Source of the DNA: Oscarella lobularis
Lineage: Eukaryota > Porifera > Homoscleromorpha > Homosclerophorida > Oscarellidae
Assembly: GCF_947507565.1 (NCBI RefSeq)
Contig: NC_089175.1
Location: 3,585,733 to 3,649,732, forward strand
DNA length: 64,000 bases
Direction: 5' to 3'
Part shown: in pieces, positions 55,279 to 64,000 of the stretch
Position numbering within the stretch: position 1 is the stretch's first letter
Layout of the letters: every line of letters begins with the position of its first letter
The notes under the pieces: generated by a model
What the model was told of the DNA's origin: nothing
Seen by the model: only the letters and a program-made list of their open reading frames with translations
Database searches by the model: none
Translations under genes and position numbers: made by a program

Positions 55279-56210
55279 ATGATGTCGTCCTTGTTGCTCG
55301 TGGTCATTGTTTCAAGTTCCTGGCCAGGATCTGCGGCGGCATCAGATGAGTGTACAGGAGGCGATCGTTCTTTCGTCTTAGTTATGCCGTCGTCGGGGTC
55401 CAGTGTGTGCCTTCCACTTGACGACTACATTCAACTTAAAAGTGACGCATCCAGCAACGGAGAATCGGTGAGTTATTTTTGTCGTTTGAGGAAGTTTATG
55501 TTCACGCACGTTCAGACGGACGCTCCTCCTCCAACATCTGCCGTGTCCTCATCAACTCCGAGCCAGGTAACGTTTGTTTTCCTATGATCGAAACACGACA
55601 GAGTGTTTCGAGTTCGGCGCTGCTACTCTATCGCTACATGTCTCCTCTCTGGCTCCAAACTCACGCGACTTTTACGGAGACACGGTCTTCGGTGTCCGCA
55701 CAAACAATCGAATTCAGTACTGGACCAACGGAGTTTGGTGTATTGTTTAGAGTAAATAGCTTATTTACACATGGGATAGACTGGCATTTATATATACATG
55801 TATATAAATATACTGTGTCAAAGGTCAAATTGATTGAAGCTGGAGTTCTAGATGACGATAAAGCCTACTCCATTCAGATTGGCTTTTTCTTTACGTACCC
55901 GGGTAACGACAGTGTCCGTATCTTCAAATCTGCGACGGAAATTACTGCGTGGGTTTTATCTACTACGATCCAAACGCTGCTGATGCTTTTGGCGGCAATG
56001 ATTCAGTTAGCAAGTGTAGCGGCACATATAGTAGTAGCTCTATCGTTGCACCACAATCGCCTACAACGAACTGGAGCATTCGCCTTGAAATTCATCCGAA
56101 TTCTACGTCAGGAATTACGTACGTTAGCACAACTTCACACACATCTAGCTACAGTCAAAAATTGAAGCCGAGGTCAAGGTCTTCACTTGTGCAGAGATCA
56201 CAAAGTTGAA
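55279..56210 (+). CDS. Secretory protein of unknown family (3' structure uncertain)
   Basis: 55279-55467 encodes a signal peptide (MMSSLLLVVIVSSSWPGSAA) and a start with DECTGGDRSFVLVMPSSG. 55516-55566 encodes a Pro/Ser/Thr linker (TDAPPPTSAVSSSTPSQ). An exon from 55604 (CFEFGAATLSLHVSSLAP; TVFGVRTNNRIQYW) and another from 55830 (VKLIEAGVLDDDKAYSIQIG) join in phase. After about 55910 the natural-looking frame is ICDGNYCVGFIYYDPNAADA, to a stop near 56207, which needs a frame change I cannot explain by a normal intron. AATAAA at about 56254. It is unrelated to the MAM genes that flank it and lies on the opposite strand. Confidence 0.5.
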
Positions 56211-56464
56211 ACATTTCAGTTTCATCTGTTTGAGCTGGCTGTGTTTTTGAACGAATAAACTCTTTTCATTGCCATGTCGTTTTCTCTGTCTCTTTTCGGT
56301 ACTACTGTAGCAGGGAATCGCCCATATGCATGGTGTATCAAGTCACAGCAATTTCTGTTTAGTTATTGATTATTGATTATTTGTCGTCGTGCATTTTTAT
56401 AGCCTCAGTAACTTTTATGATTGGAAATGAGAAGATGAAACACTCATCTAGTTAATACCTTGCA

Positions 56465-56820
56465 TGAGTGAGGTGTCAGCTTCCGTCTGCTGTACACACG
56501 GAACGCCTTCTTTCTCGCCTAGCTTTTTCAGTACTCTAATGTCTACTAGAGCGAGAAATTGAGCGAGGAGTGTATCAAGTGACAGCTAATGATCATTTGA
56601 CAGTGTGCATGTGTTTTATCTTAAAAAATTACTGTACGATTGGAAAGTAGAAGTTCATTTACAACTCTCATCAAGTAATGAAATGAAAGATGTCAGTCGA
56701 ACGTGGGTGAGGCGTCAGCTCCCCGTATAATGGTTTGCCTGCTCTACACGGATGCTTTCATCGTTCCTCGCCTGGCTCTTATGTCTACTAGAGCGAGAAA
56801 TGAAGCGAGGGATTCGTGTA
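56465..56820. repeat. Tandem duplication of about 235 bp
   Basis: GTGAGGTGTCAGCTTCCGTC...GTCTACTAGAGCGAGAAATT (56467-56565) is repeated as GTGAGGCGTCAGCTCCCCGT...GTCTACTAGAGCGAGAAATG (56706-56803). No coding sense. Confidence 0.7.
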
Positions 56821-57169
56821 CGAAGCGTCGAAGGTGCGCTAAACTCAACCGCTTTATTTTGATCAAACCCCGTATGTCGTCAGAAGAGAGATGTCTGCGG
56901 ATGTCTGCAGAGAACGCGGATGGCTGTTTTTTAAGATGATTGAATGAGTCTAGAGAACGAGAAGAGCGTTGGGCTTTGATTTTGCGACGAGTTCCTCGAA
57001 CGAGGCCCCATCTCGATTTTACTTTACCAAACTCGTACCTGTAGTAATTCTCGATTCATGGTCGCGGTGTTAGTTGATCCAAATTTGCACAATTTTCGGA
57101 CGAATCAAACGAAGAATCTAGTGTTACCGTGCGCTAAAAGAAAACGCTGCGAAAAGAAAGAAAAGAGAA

Positions 57170-57640
57170 ACTATCTCACCCGTTCTTTCTTGACCTCTTC
57201 TTCTCGTCCTCGCCCTCCGAGACGATGGCGAATTCAGGCGACTGCAAAGCGGCCATATCGAGGTCGTACGAAACCGTCCAAGTACCCAGACACATGTTGT
57301 TGTGATCAACGGGAACGTTAGGCCTACTGATGCTCGTCAACTTTATTGTGATTTTGACGCGAAATAGAAAGCAGTTGGACTCTGGTGGATCATTCTCGAT
57401 GAATACAGAGTCTTCGTCCGTTCTTCATCTAAAAAAGACGGCATTTCAGCCTTGACTGGCGATCTGTCATCTCAGTAGTTTTTTCCACTGATTGGGACCA
57501 TCCGCCGGAGCATAGCTGACAGAAGGAACTGATGATTACGGCGACGGCAATCGAATAGAAGAGCAAGGCCACTGCACTGAATTGTACTGATAAACGGTCG
57601 CGAGGAGGCTCAATATATACCTCCCCAGCAGGGCGTATTC
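57170..57640 (-). pseudogene. Decayed MAM pieces, duplicate of 50815-51535
   Basis: Pieces of MAM and N-terminal domain exons and a signal exon lacking its ATG (57520-57570, GAAGAGCAAGGCCACTGC: the TCTCGTCAT is deleted), with TATA-like text at about 57612. Confidence 0.7.
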
Positions 57641-58429
57641 TCCATCGTGTTGCTAGGACCGCTGCTACAGGGAAAAATGTGGCTTTATGGTAGCCGCATC
57701 CGCTAGCTGCTTAATTCCCGGCTTCCATTGCTCTTCGGCTTCTCTAGTTCCCATGAACGTCACGGTGGAAGCGAATGTTGGATGAATTACGTACTGAATT
57801 ATTGCATTCTAGCGAAATTTTCGTCGACGTTCAATGAGTCACTTTCCGCTGCTCCCGATTAGGCGCGCTGTTGTTTGTCTTCCGAATAGTTGTGATTTAA
57901 CGAGTTTAGACGACGAGAAGAGCTTTGGGTTTTGATTTCCAGTAGCTCTATAACAGTGAAAGACGTAAAACTTCATTTCAGTATACGACTCGTACGCTTG
58001 ACCTCTTTTGAAGACGTATATATATGCTGGGGATCTCGATTGAAGCGGTGACAAGTCGTCTCCAATCTTCCAGGAGCTCAGACGGCTCAGACACATATGT
58101 GTTGTGATAGCTACGCGCGCTCTCGTTTTCAAAGTGGCAGTTTTCACTTCACTCCACAGTAAAAGATCGCTGACTGTTTGGCAATGAAACTGCACGCCAC
58201 GGCCAAAGTAGAATATGCAAGCACGTCTCAATTCACCTACCACTGCACCCACAGTTGTGCTTGTACACATGCTGATAACGTAACACCCTTCCTAAAACAT
58301 ATCGTTCCGGTAGTTTCTAACTGAAACGCAACGAAAGAACACAGAAACACAGAAATGACACCAACACGAGCACAAAAGTCAGAAAAACTACCGCGACACC
58401 CAGTTCGTTCTCAAAACAGTCGACTGCAC

Positions 58430-59821
58430 TCATCTGTTGTCGTACTTCCCAGAGGCTACACGCACAGAAAAAGATAGCTGACTATTCGGCTAAAAATTTC
58501 AAACATTTCCTTACGACAACGCGAAGAGTATTTGACGTCATCGATGATGAGCCTGCTACCCCTAGCACCGCCGACAAATTGAACTTGAAACCGTTTGCAG
58601 CCGCCCAGAAAGGTGTGAAGATCCAAGCATGCCGCAGCATTCAGATTCTTGGGTTGCTCTTTTCTATTGACCAATCTGAAGTGAGTAAATTTGTCTTTCA
58701 AACGCAGAATTCTGTTATTATCGGATACGCAAATCAATGCCACAAATAAGCTATGGACGCCGGAGTGTTCAAATATATAGCGAAACCGCAGGGCTTTGTT
58801 ATATCGCGCATGCTTCGTGAGGATCGGCGAGTTGATTATTCCGGTTACAGCGACTCTTCGTCCCGCTTTTTTACCGTCAACACATAGATAATAGCCATCT
58901 GAAAAATTTATGATAGGAAATATATCTATTTAATCAGTTCACTCATATATTTTACGTGCTGCACTCTTTGCTATTCTTGTCTCAGGCGTTTCAACTGATT
59001 CGTTGAATTTGGGTGGCTGTTCCTTTTCCCTGAAAAACTCGTTGAATTCGGATGGCTGTAAGACCTCCAAGTCTAGTTCAGACAAAAGACCACACGATAC
59101 GGGCGTGTCGAAATCGCGAAGCGGTCTCCTCTCTTTGCTGGTAGAGTGATCATTCGCGGTTTTACCGCCATATTTCCAGGAACCTAGGCTGCACAAGTCG
59201 TTACGATAACCGCAGCTGTCTTTGTTTTTGAAATCGCAATTTGCCGTGTATCTCTCTATTGATACAATTAATTAATTAATTAGTATGTCCAAACTGAAAA
59301 ACCAGGCAAGGAGTCTTACTTTTGCTAGAATCACAGGTGTCCCACCAGTCCGGTCGCGTTACATGCTCGATTTGATAGTTTCTGTATGTAATCTTGATTT
59401 TAAGACGAAATCTTTCGCAATTTTTCTTCGGTTTCTCGTCAGTGCCATATATTTGGCTACAGGCCGTTTTGGTCTTTTGAGACGGATTCAGGTTCAACTT
59501 CATTTCAACGTAACTGGATTTAGCGTATTCCCATTTACCACCGGTCCTTCCGATGACACATTGTTGAGCGTAGGAAATACGAAGAAAGGCAGACTTCCTC
59601 AAAACTTTGTACTGAATACGAAAATGACTGTGAAACGCATTCCAATACACTTTTGATGAATACAGAAATTTTGTCTGTTTTTCAGCTAAAAAAGATATTT
59701 TAGCCTGCACTGACAATTTGTCATGTCAATAGTTATCGTTCATACGTTCCCCTGCATGCGAGAAGGAACTGATGATTATTACGGCGACGGCAATTGAATG
59801 GAAGAGAAAGAGCCTCGTCAT
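58430..59821 (-). CDS. MAM-domain secreted protein M6
   Basis: Near-twin of M5: signal peptide at 59821 (MTRLFLFHSIAVAVIIISSF), N-terminal domain ending at about 59321, first MAM part about 59250-58965, second about 58910-58520 (QVQFVGGARGSRLIIDDVKY), stop at 58430. The insert has an extra FFREKEQPPKFNES; as in M5 the basic site is missing. Differences from M5 are mostly single substitutions that keep the frame. Confidence 0.8.
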
Positions 59822-59959
59822 TGTGCTGATAGGCCACTGCAATAAAAGGCTAGTGAAAAACTGCGGCGACTCCGCTCAATATACCTACCAAGGGAAGGAC
59901 GTACTCTCCGTGGCGTTGCTTACTTTAGTTTCTAGGACGTCGATGCGTATCTGAATAAT

Positions 59960-62030
59960 CACAATATTACTTCGAAGAATTTTCCATTTGCATTCTACGT
60001 CGGATGACTCACCTCCAGTGGATCCTGACTCTGGATAGTTAAGATGATTCAATGAGTCTAGAGAACGAGGAGAGCGTTGGGACTTTGATTTCGTGACGAG
60101 TTCCTTGAATGAGGCCCCCATCTCGATTTTACCTTGTACGTACTTAGTAGCTCTAGATTCACGTCGCGATGTTTGTTGTTCCAAATTTGACCGATTCTTG
60201 GACGAATCCAACGCAGGGAACTGATGATTACGGCGACGGCAATCGAACTGAAGAGTAGGAGTCGGATAGGCCACTGCACTGAACAGTGAAGGGAACTGAA
60301 AAACTGCGGCGACTCCGCTCAATATATACCTACAGAGAGAAGGACGTACTCTCCGTGGGGTTGCTGCATTAGTTTCTAGGGCGTGGATGCGTATCTGAAT
60401 ATTACTTTGAAGCATCTTCCATTTTTCGTTTCTACGTCGTCCAGCTGCCCCTGAATTAAACGTGCTTTCGCTTTCACTCTGATTAGTTAAGATGATTGAA
60501 TGAGTCTAGAGAACGAGGAGAGCGTTGGGCTTTGATTTCGCGACGAGTTCCTCGAACGAGGCCCCCATCTCGATTTTTACGTGTACCTACCTGTAGTGGT
60601 TCTAGATTCACGTCGCGGTGTTAGTTGTACCAAAATTGAACGATTTTCAGACGAACCCAACGCAGGGAACTGATAATTACGGTGACGGCAATCAAATAGA
60701 AGAGTAGGAGTCGGATAGGCGACTGCACTAAACAGCGAAGGGTACTTGAAAAACTGCGGCGACTCCGCTCAATATATACCGACCGAGGGAAGGACTTACT
60801 CTCCGTGGAGTTGCTGCATTAGTTCCTAGGGGCGTGGATGCGTATCTGAATAATCACAATATATCTGAAGCATCTTCCATTTTCATTTTACGTCGGATGA
60901 CTCACCTCCAGCTGCCCCTGAATTAAACGTGCTTTTGCTTTTACTATAAATAGCTAAGATGATTGAATGAGTCTAGAGAAGGAGGAGAGCGTTGGGCTTT
61001 GATTTCGTGACGAGTTCCTCGAATGAGGCCCCATCTCGATTTTACCTCGTACGTACCTAAATACAGTAGTAGTTATAGATTCATGTCGCGGTGTTAGTTG
61101 TTCCAAATTTGAGACGAACCCAACGCAGGGAACTGATCATTACGGGCGATGGCAATCGAATAGAGCATAGGCCACTGCACTGAACAGTGAAGGGTTCCTG
61201 CAACTACTCTGCTTAATATATACCGACCGAGAGAAGGACGAACTCTCCGTGGCGTTGCTACATTAGTTTCTAGGGCGTGGATGCGTATCTGAATAATGAC
61301 AATATTACTTTGAAGCATCCAATTTCGTTCTACGTTGGATGACTCGCCTCCAGCTGCCCCGTGCTTTTTCTCCTACTCTGAATAGTTGAATGAGTCTAGA
61401 GAACAAAAAGAGCATTGGGCTTTGATTTCATGACGAGATCCTCGAACGAGCCTCGTACAGTACGTACCTGTAAATACTGTAGTAGTTCTAGATTCACGTC
61501 GCGGTGTTAGTTGTTCCCAATTTTCCGACCAATCCAACGCAGGGAACTGATGATTTACGGCGACGGCAATCGAATAGAAGAGTAGGAGTCTCGTCATTGC
61601 ACTGAATAGTGAAGGGTACTGAAAAACTGCCGCGACTCCGCTCAATATATACCTACCGAGAGCAGGACGTACTCTCCGTGGCGTTGCTAGAACCGCTCTT
61701 TAGTTTCTAGAGTGGGGATGGGTATCACGATATTACTTCTCGAAGCGTTTTGCATTCTACGTCGGATGAGACAGTTCCTGCTGACCCCGAATTGAATGTG
61801 CTGTTGTTTTGAGATGATTGGATGAGTCTAGAGAACGAGAAGAGCGTTTGGCTTTGATTTTGCGACGAGTTCCTCGAACGAGGCCCCATCTCGATTTTAC
61901 TTTACCAAACTCGTACCTAGTAGTTCTCGATTCATGTCGCGGTGTTAGTTGATCCAAATTTGCACGATTTTCGGACGAATCAAACGAAGAATAGTGTTAC
62001 CGTGCGCTAAAAAAACACGTGACTCGAGGT
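59960..62030 (-). repeat. Tandem array of orphan promoter plus signal-exon modules
   Basis: Module starts (AATGAGTCTAGAGAACGAGG or close) at 60051, 60499, 60965, 61389 and 61820, spaced about 424-466 bases. Each holds GAACTGATGATTACGGCGAC (signal exon of M3-M6, minus strand) and a TATA block (60319, 60771, 61215, 61646). Only the module at 61597 keeps an in-frame ATG; those at 60216, 60665 and 61131 lost it. None is followed by N-terminal or MAM exons. Confidence 0.8.
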
Positions 62031-62039
62031 CTTCGGCTC

Positions 62040-62930
62040 ATTCTTGAGAATCGCGTTGTTGCATTGGTCAAAAATGTTTCCCGTAGCGCTTTAGACCTAT
62101 TTGGGAGTAGAATTCTCTCGTTTTAGAAAAGCGAGCACACGCAGACCGCTCACGGCTCACGCGACTTCACACTCGCGAGTTCACGTGCAGCAGTTTGGCC
62201 TACACGATTTCTCACTTCCTTATATGGTCTGATTACTTTGTTCGACGCGGCACGAGTCGACGTCTGTCGGTGCGGCCACGTACGAACGAAAGATAGCGTT
62301 CTCTATACGCGCGCGACGCGCGATTTTGATTCGAATGCACTGCGACGCGCGATCGCAAAGCGGCGATCGCCTGGATGCCGCGTACGAGTGAGCGCGCGAG
62401 CACGCCAGCTCGCTGATTAGTTTTCACACGTCAAATGTTCGCACGATCTAATTTCCGCTAAATTGTAATAAGCGCGTCTGCGATCTCGTCTGGGCACGAG
62501 AACCGACGAAACGCGGTCTCGCGGCAAGAGAATCGACGATAGCGAACTCTCTATCGACGAACGCTCTTCGATTGCAGCGGATGCAGACCGAGGAGATGAC
62601 GATTCGCCATCACGTGAGTGGTTCACACTCCGGAAGATGCTGTCCACGCGAATTCGCACCATCTCGGATTCGCTCATAAACATCGACCTCTCAATCTGTG
62701 CGTCATTCTCGGCTGAAGCGCAGAACGGGACGGACGGTCTGGTCCGTTCCGCGCAGATCGGCGCCACGCAGCTTTTTTCCTTCGCGGGGCAGCCGAGAAG
62801 AGGCTTACCGCCGCGAGGCGGGCCTCCGAAGCCCCACAATCAAGGGAAGGGATAGCGGAGCCGACCGGTAAGTGAAGCTAGATTTCGGTAACTAACCGAG
62901 CTAATTGTGCGCTTTCTCTCTTGCAGCGAA
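62040..62930. other. CpG-rich region, possible promoter
   Basis: Dense CGCG (for example GCGCGACGCGCGATT near 62310) and many short frames on both strands. A plus-strand frame is open from about 62469 to 62855 without a clear family. Good donor at 62872 (CCG|GTAAGTG). It could be the 5' exon of the small gene that follows, but the phase does not fit a continuous protein. Confidence 0.4.
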
Positions 62931-62934
62931 TCCC

Positions 62935-63266
62935 ATGCAGTCCTTCGCGAAGGACTGCGCCCCGGCGAAGGAGAAGAAAGAACGGCGCCGCGTGGCACGC
63001 GCGTCGGTAAGTCGTTCGCGTCGCGTTTAGATCCATCCAGTCGACTAATCGTGCTTTTTTTTGTGCGTATAGGTCGTAGCGCTGTGCGGACGATCGACGC
63101 GCGACGGACGGACACCGCTTCACTCGTCGCTCGTCGTTCGTAAGTAGATACATCGCGACGCGAAGGTGTCAAATCTAATTATTATTCTCTTCTTCCGACA
63201 GCTGTCAAAGACTGGGCCCAACGGCCGAAGCGGAAGTGGACGAAGTCGATGGAGACGAAGAGGTAG
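62935..63266 (+). CDS. Possible small multi-exon basic protein
   Basis: Exons 62927-63006, 63073-63139 and 63202-63266 are bounded by textbook sites (TTGCAG|, |GTAAGT twice, TATAG|, GACAG|). From ATG 62935 they stay open to TAG at 63264, giving 67 residues rich in Lys and Arg (AKEKKERRRVARAS; DWAQRPKRKWTKSMETK). Three well-formed introns of about 57-66 bases support a transcribed gene. The short product could also be part of a longer protein or of an untranslated leader. No family recognised. Confidence 0.4.
62937..62958. repeat. Perfect 22-base palindrome
   Basis: GCAGTCCTTC followed by GCGAAGGACTGC (12 bases) reads the same on both strands. It lies at the start of the small gene's second exon and could form a hairpin in the RNA. 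Confidence 0.9.
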
Positions 63267-63269
63267 CAA

Positions 63270-64000
63270 GGAGAAGACTCATCGCTTCAGGTTCTTCTTC
63301 GTAGCTACGGGCCCCTGTGGTGTAGGCGTACGCATAAGGGCGGGGTTCTCTGTCACGACGCATATCTAAGCGAATTGCACGTTGCCGCTGTCGGAGGGCC
63401 CGAGTCGTAGCGCACAGGGGGCGGGAGGGCGCTCGTGTGCCTGACGGCGGCGGTTAACAGCATGATGCTTAATCCTCACACTCTTACCACATGTACGCCT
63501 ATTTGACCCCGCGCACATGTACGCCTCCGTGAAATAGTTTGTAGATAATATTAATATCAAAAATCAAAAATTAAATACAGCTAATCAATAATCGAAATCA
63601 AACAATTATGTGCGTGGCAGAGAACGTAGTGGGTACTGCATTATTGATCTGCGCCGGCGCGCAGCTTACCTTTGCGTATGCATAACTACGATAGTCATGC
63701 ACGGGTCCACGCATCCCTTGCATTTAAGGTTTAGGGCGGCTGTCAGTAGGTAGGGCGTTTTCCAATTTGCTCTAAGGTGAGAGAGCAGGAGATAGGTTAT
63801 AGTGTAGTTAGGCCTGACCCCTAACAAGTAGCTGGCAGCCGCCACCCACATTAGACCATTTTCTCAGTGGATTTCTGAGGTAATCTAGGTTGATTGTAGA
63901 TTATAGGATAATTATCTAGGTCAATGGATTTCCTAGGTACTCTAGGTTTTAATTATTTAAACCACATACGTAATCCATATTTTAGGTCAATGGATTTCCT
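63270..64000. other. No gene seen
   Basis: Short direct repeats ACATGTACGCCT (about 63489 and 63515) and AGGTCAATGGATTTCCT (about 63920 and 63984). AT-rich end of the window. Confidence 0.4.

Larger units (their letters stand above)
56937..60590. repeat. Segmental duplication, copy 2 (contains M6)
   Basis: Partner of 50740-54530. It lacks about 140 bases in the decayed MAM part at the 5' side. Contains M6. Confidence 0.85.

Noticed and set aside
55479-56165. Long plus-strand frame of 228 codons as a membrane protein
   Set aside because: Its start lies in an intron and its end looks like an out-of-frame reading of CDGNYCVGFIYYDP. I kept a spliced model with an uncertain 3' part instead.
62417-63172. 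Several long frames on both strands in CpG-rich DNA
   Set aside because: Stop codons are rare in such GC-rich sequence. Only the plus-strand set with matching splice phase was kept, at low confidence.

Overview
The window looks like nuclear DNA of an early-branching animal, most likely a sponge; a homoscleromorph such as Oscarella is my guess. Genes are dense and split by very short GT-AG introns (about 40-75 bp). Domain types are animal-specific: Ig-like, LDLa, fibronectin III, MAM, CARD, death domain, AIG1/GIMAP-like GTPase, and a Golgi carbohydrate sulfotransferase. I saw no prokaryotic operons, rRNA, tRNA, CRISPR array or intact transposon. Exon models below were built by hand from splice signals and reading-frame phase.

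Layout. (1) 1-13.75 kb: seven copies of one Ig-like receptor family, arranged as three head-to-head pairs (A/B, C/D, E/F) plus a partial copy G. Copy F is complete, with three Ig-like domains, a stalk, a TM helix and a tail with two tyrosine motifs. Copy C is complete but short-tailed; D and E are decayed. A broken GTPase lies at 3.5-4.7 kb. (2) 14-22.1 kb: a complete LDLa-FN3 transmembrane protein and its truncated duplicate, and a second Ig-like receptor family whose better copy has a Cys-rich juxtamembrane exon and a tail with YxxP and YAQV motifs. (3) 22.4-41.2 kb: a HNK-1-type sulfotransferase; three AIG1/GIMAP-like GTPases, two of them fused to a DED-like domain and a death domain; a non-RD protein kinase fused to a Nudix-like domain; and a single-exon CARD-hydrophobic-death-domain adaptor. 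Broken copies of the sulfotransferase and kinase genes are scattered between them. (4) 42.4-60 kb, minus strand: six MAM-domain genes (M1-M6) for secreted proteins with a conserved N-terminal domain I do not recognise, and an unrelated small secretory gene at 55.3 kb. (5) 59.9-62 kb: tandem copies of the M3-M6 promoter and signal-peptide exon without the rest of the gene. (6) 62-64 kb: CpG-rich DNA with a possible small four-part gene.

Taken together this resembles a fast-evolving recognition and immunity complex: polymorphism-prone surface receptors with tyrosine tails, death-fold adaptors and GTPases, a RIPK-like kinase, and secreted MAM proteins. The first GTPase gene has four NF-kB-like sites just upstream. 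The link between these parts is inference from domain content and proximity; nothing in the sequence proves they act together.
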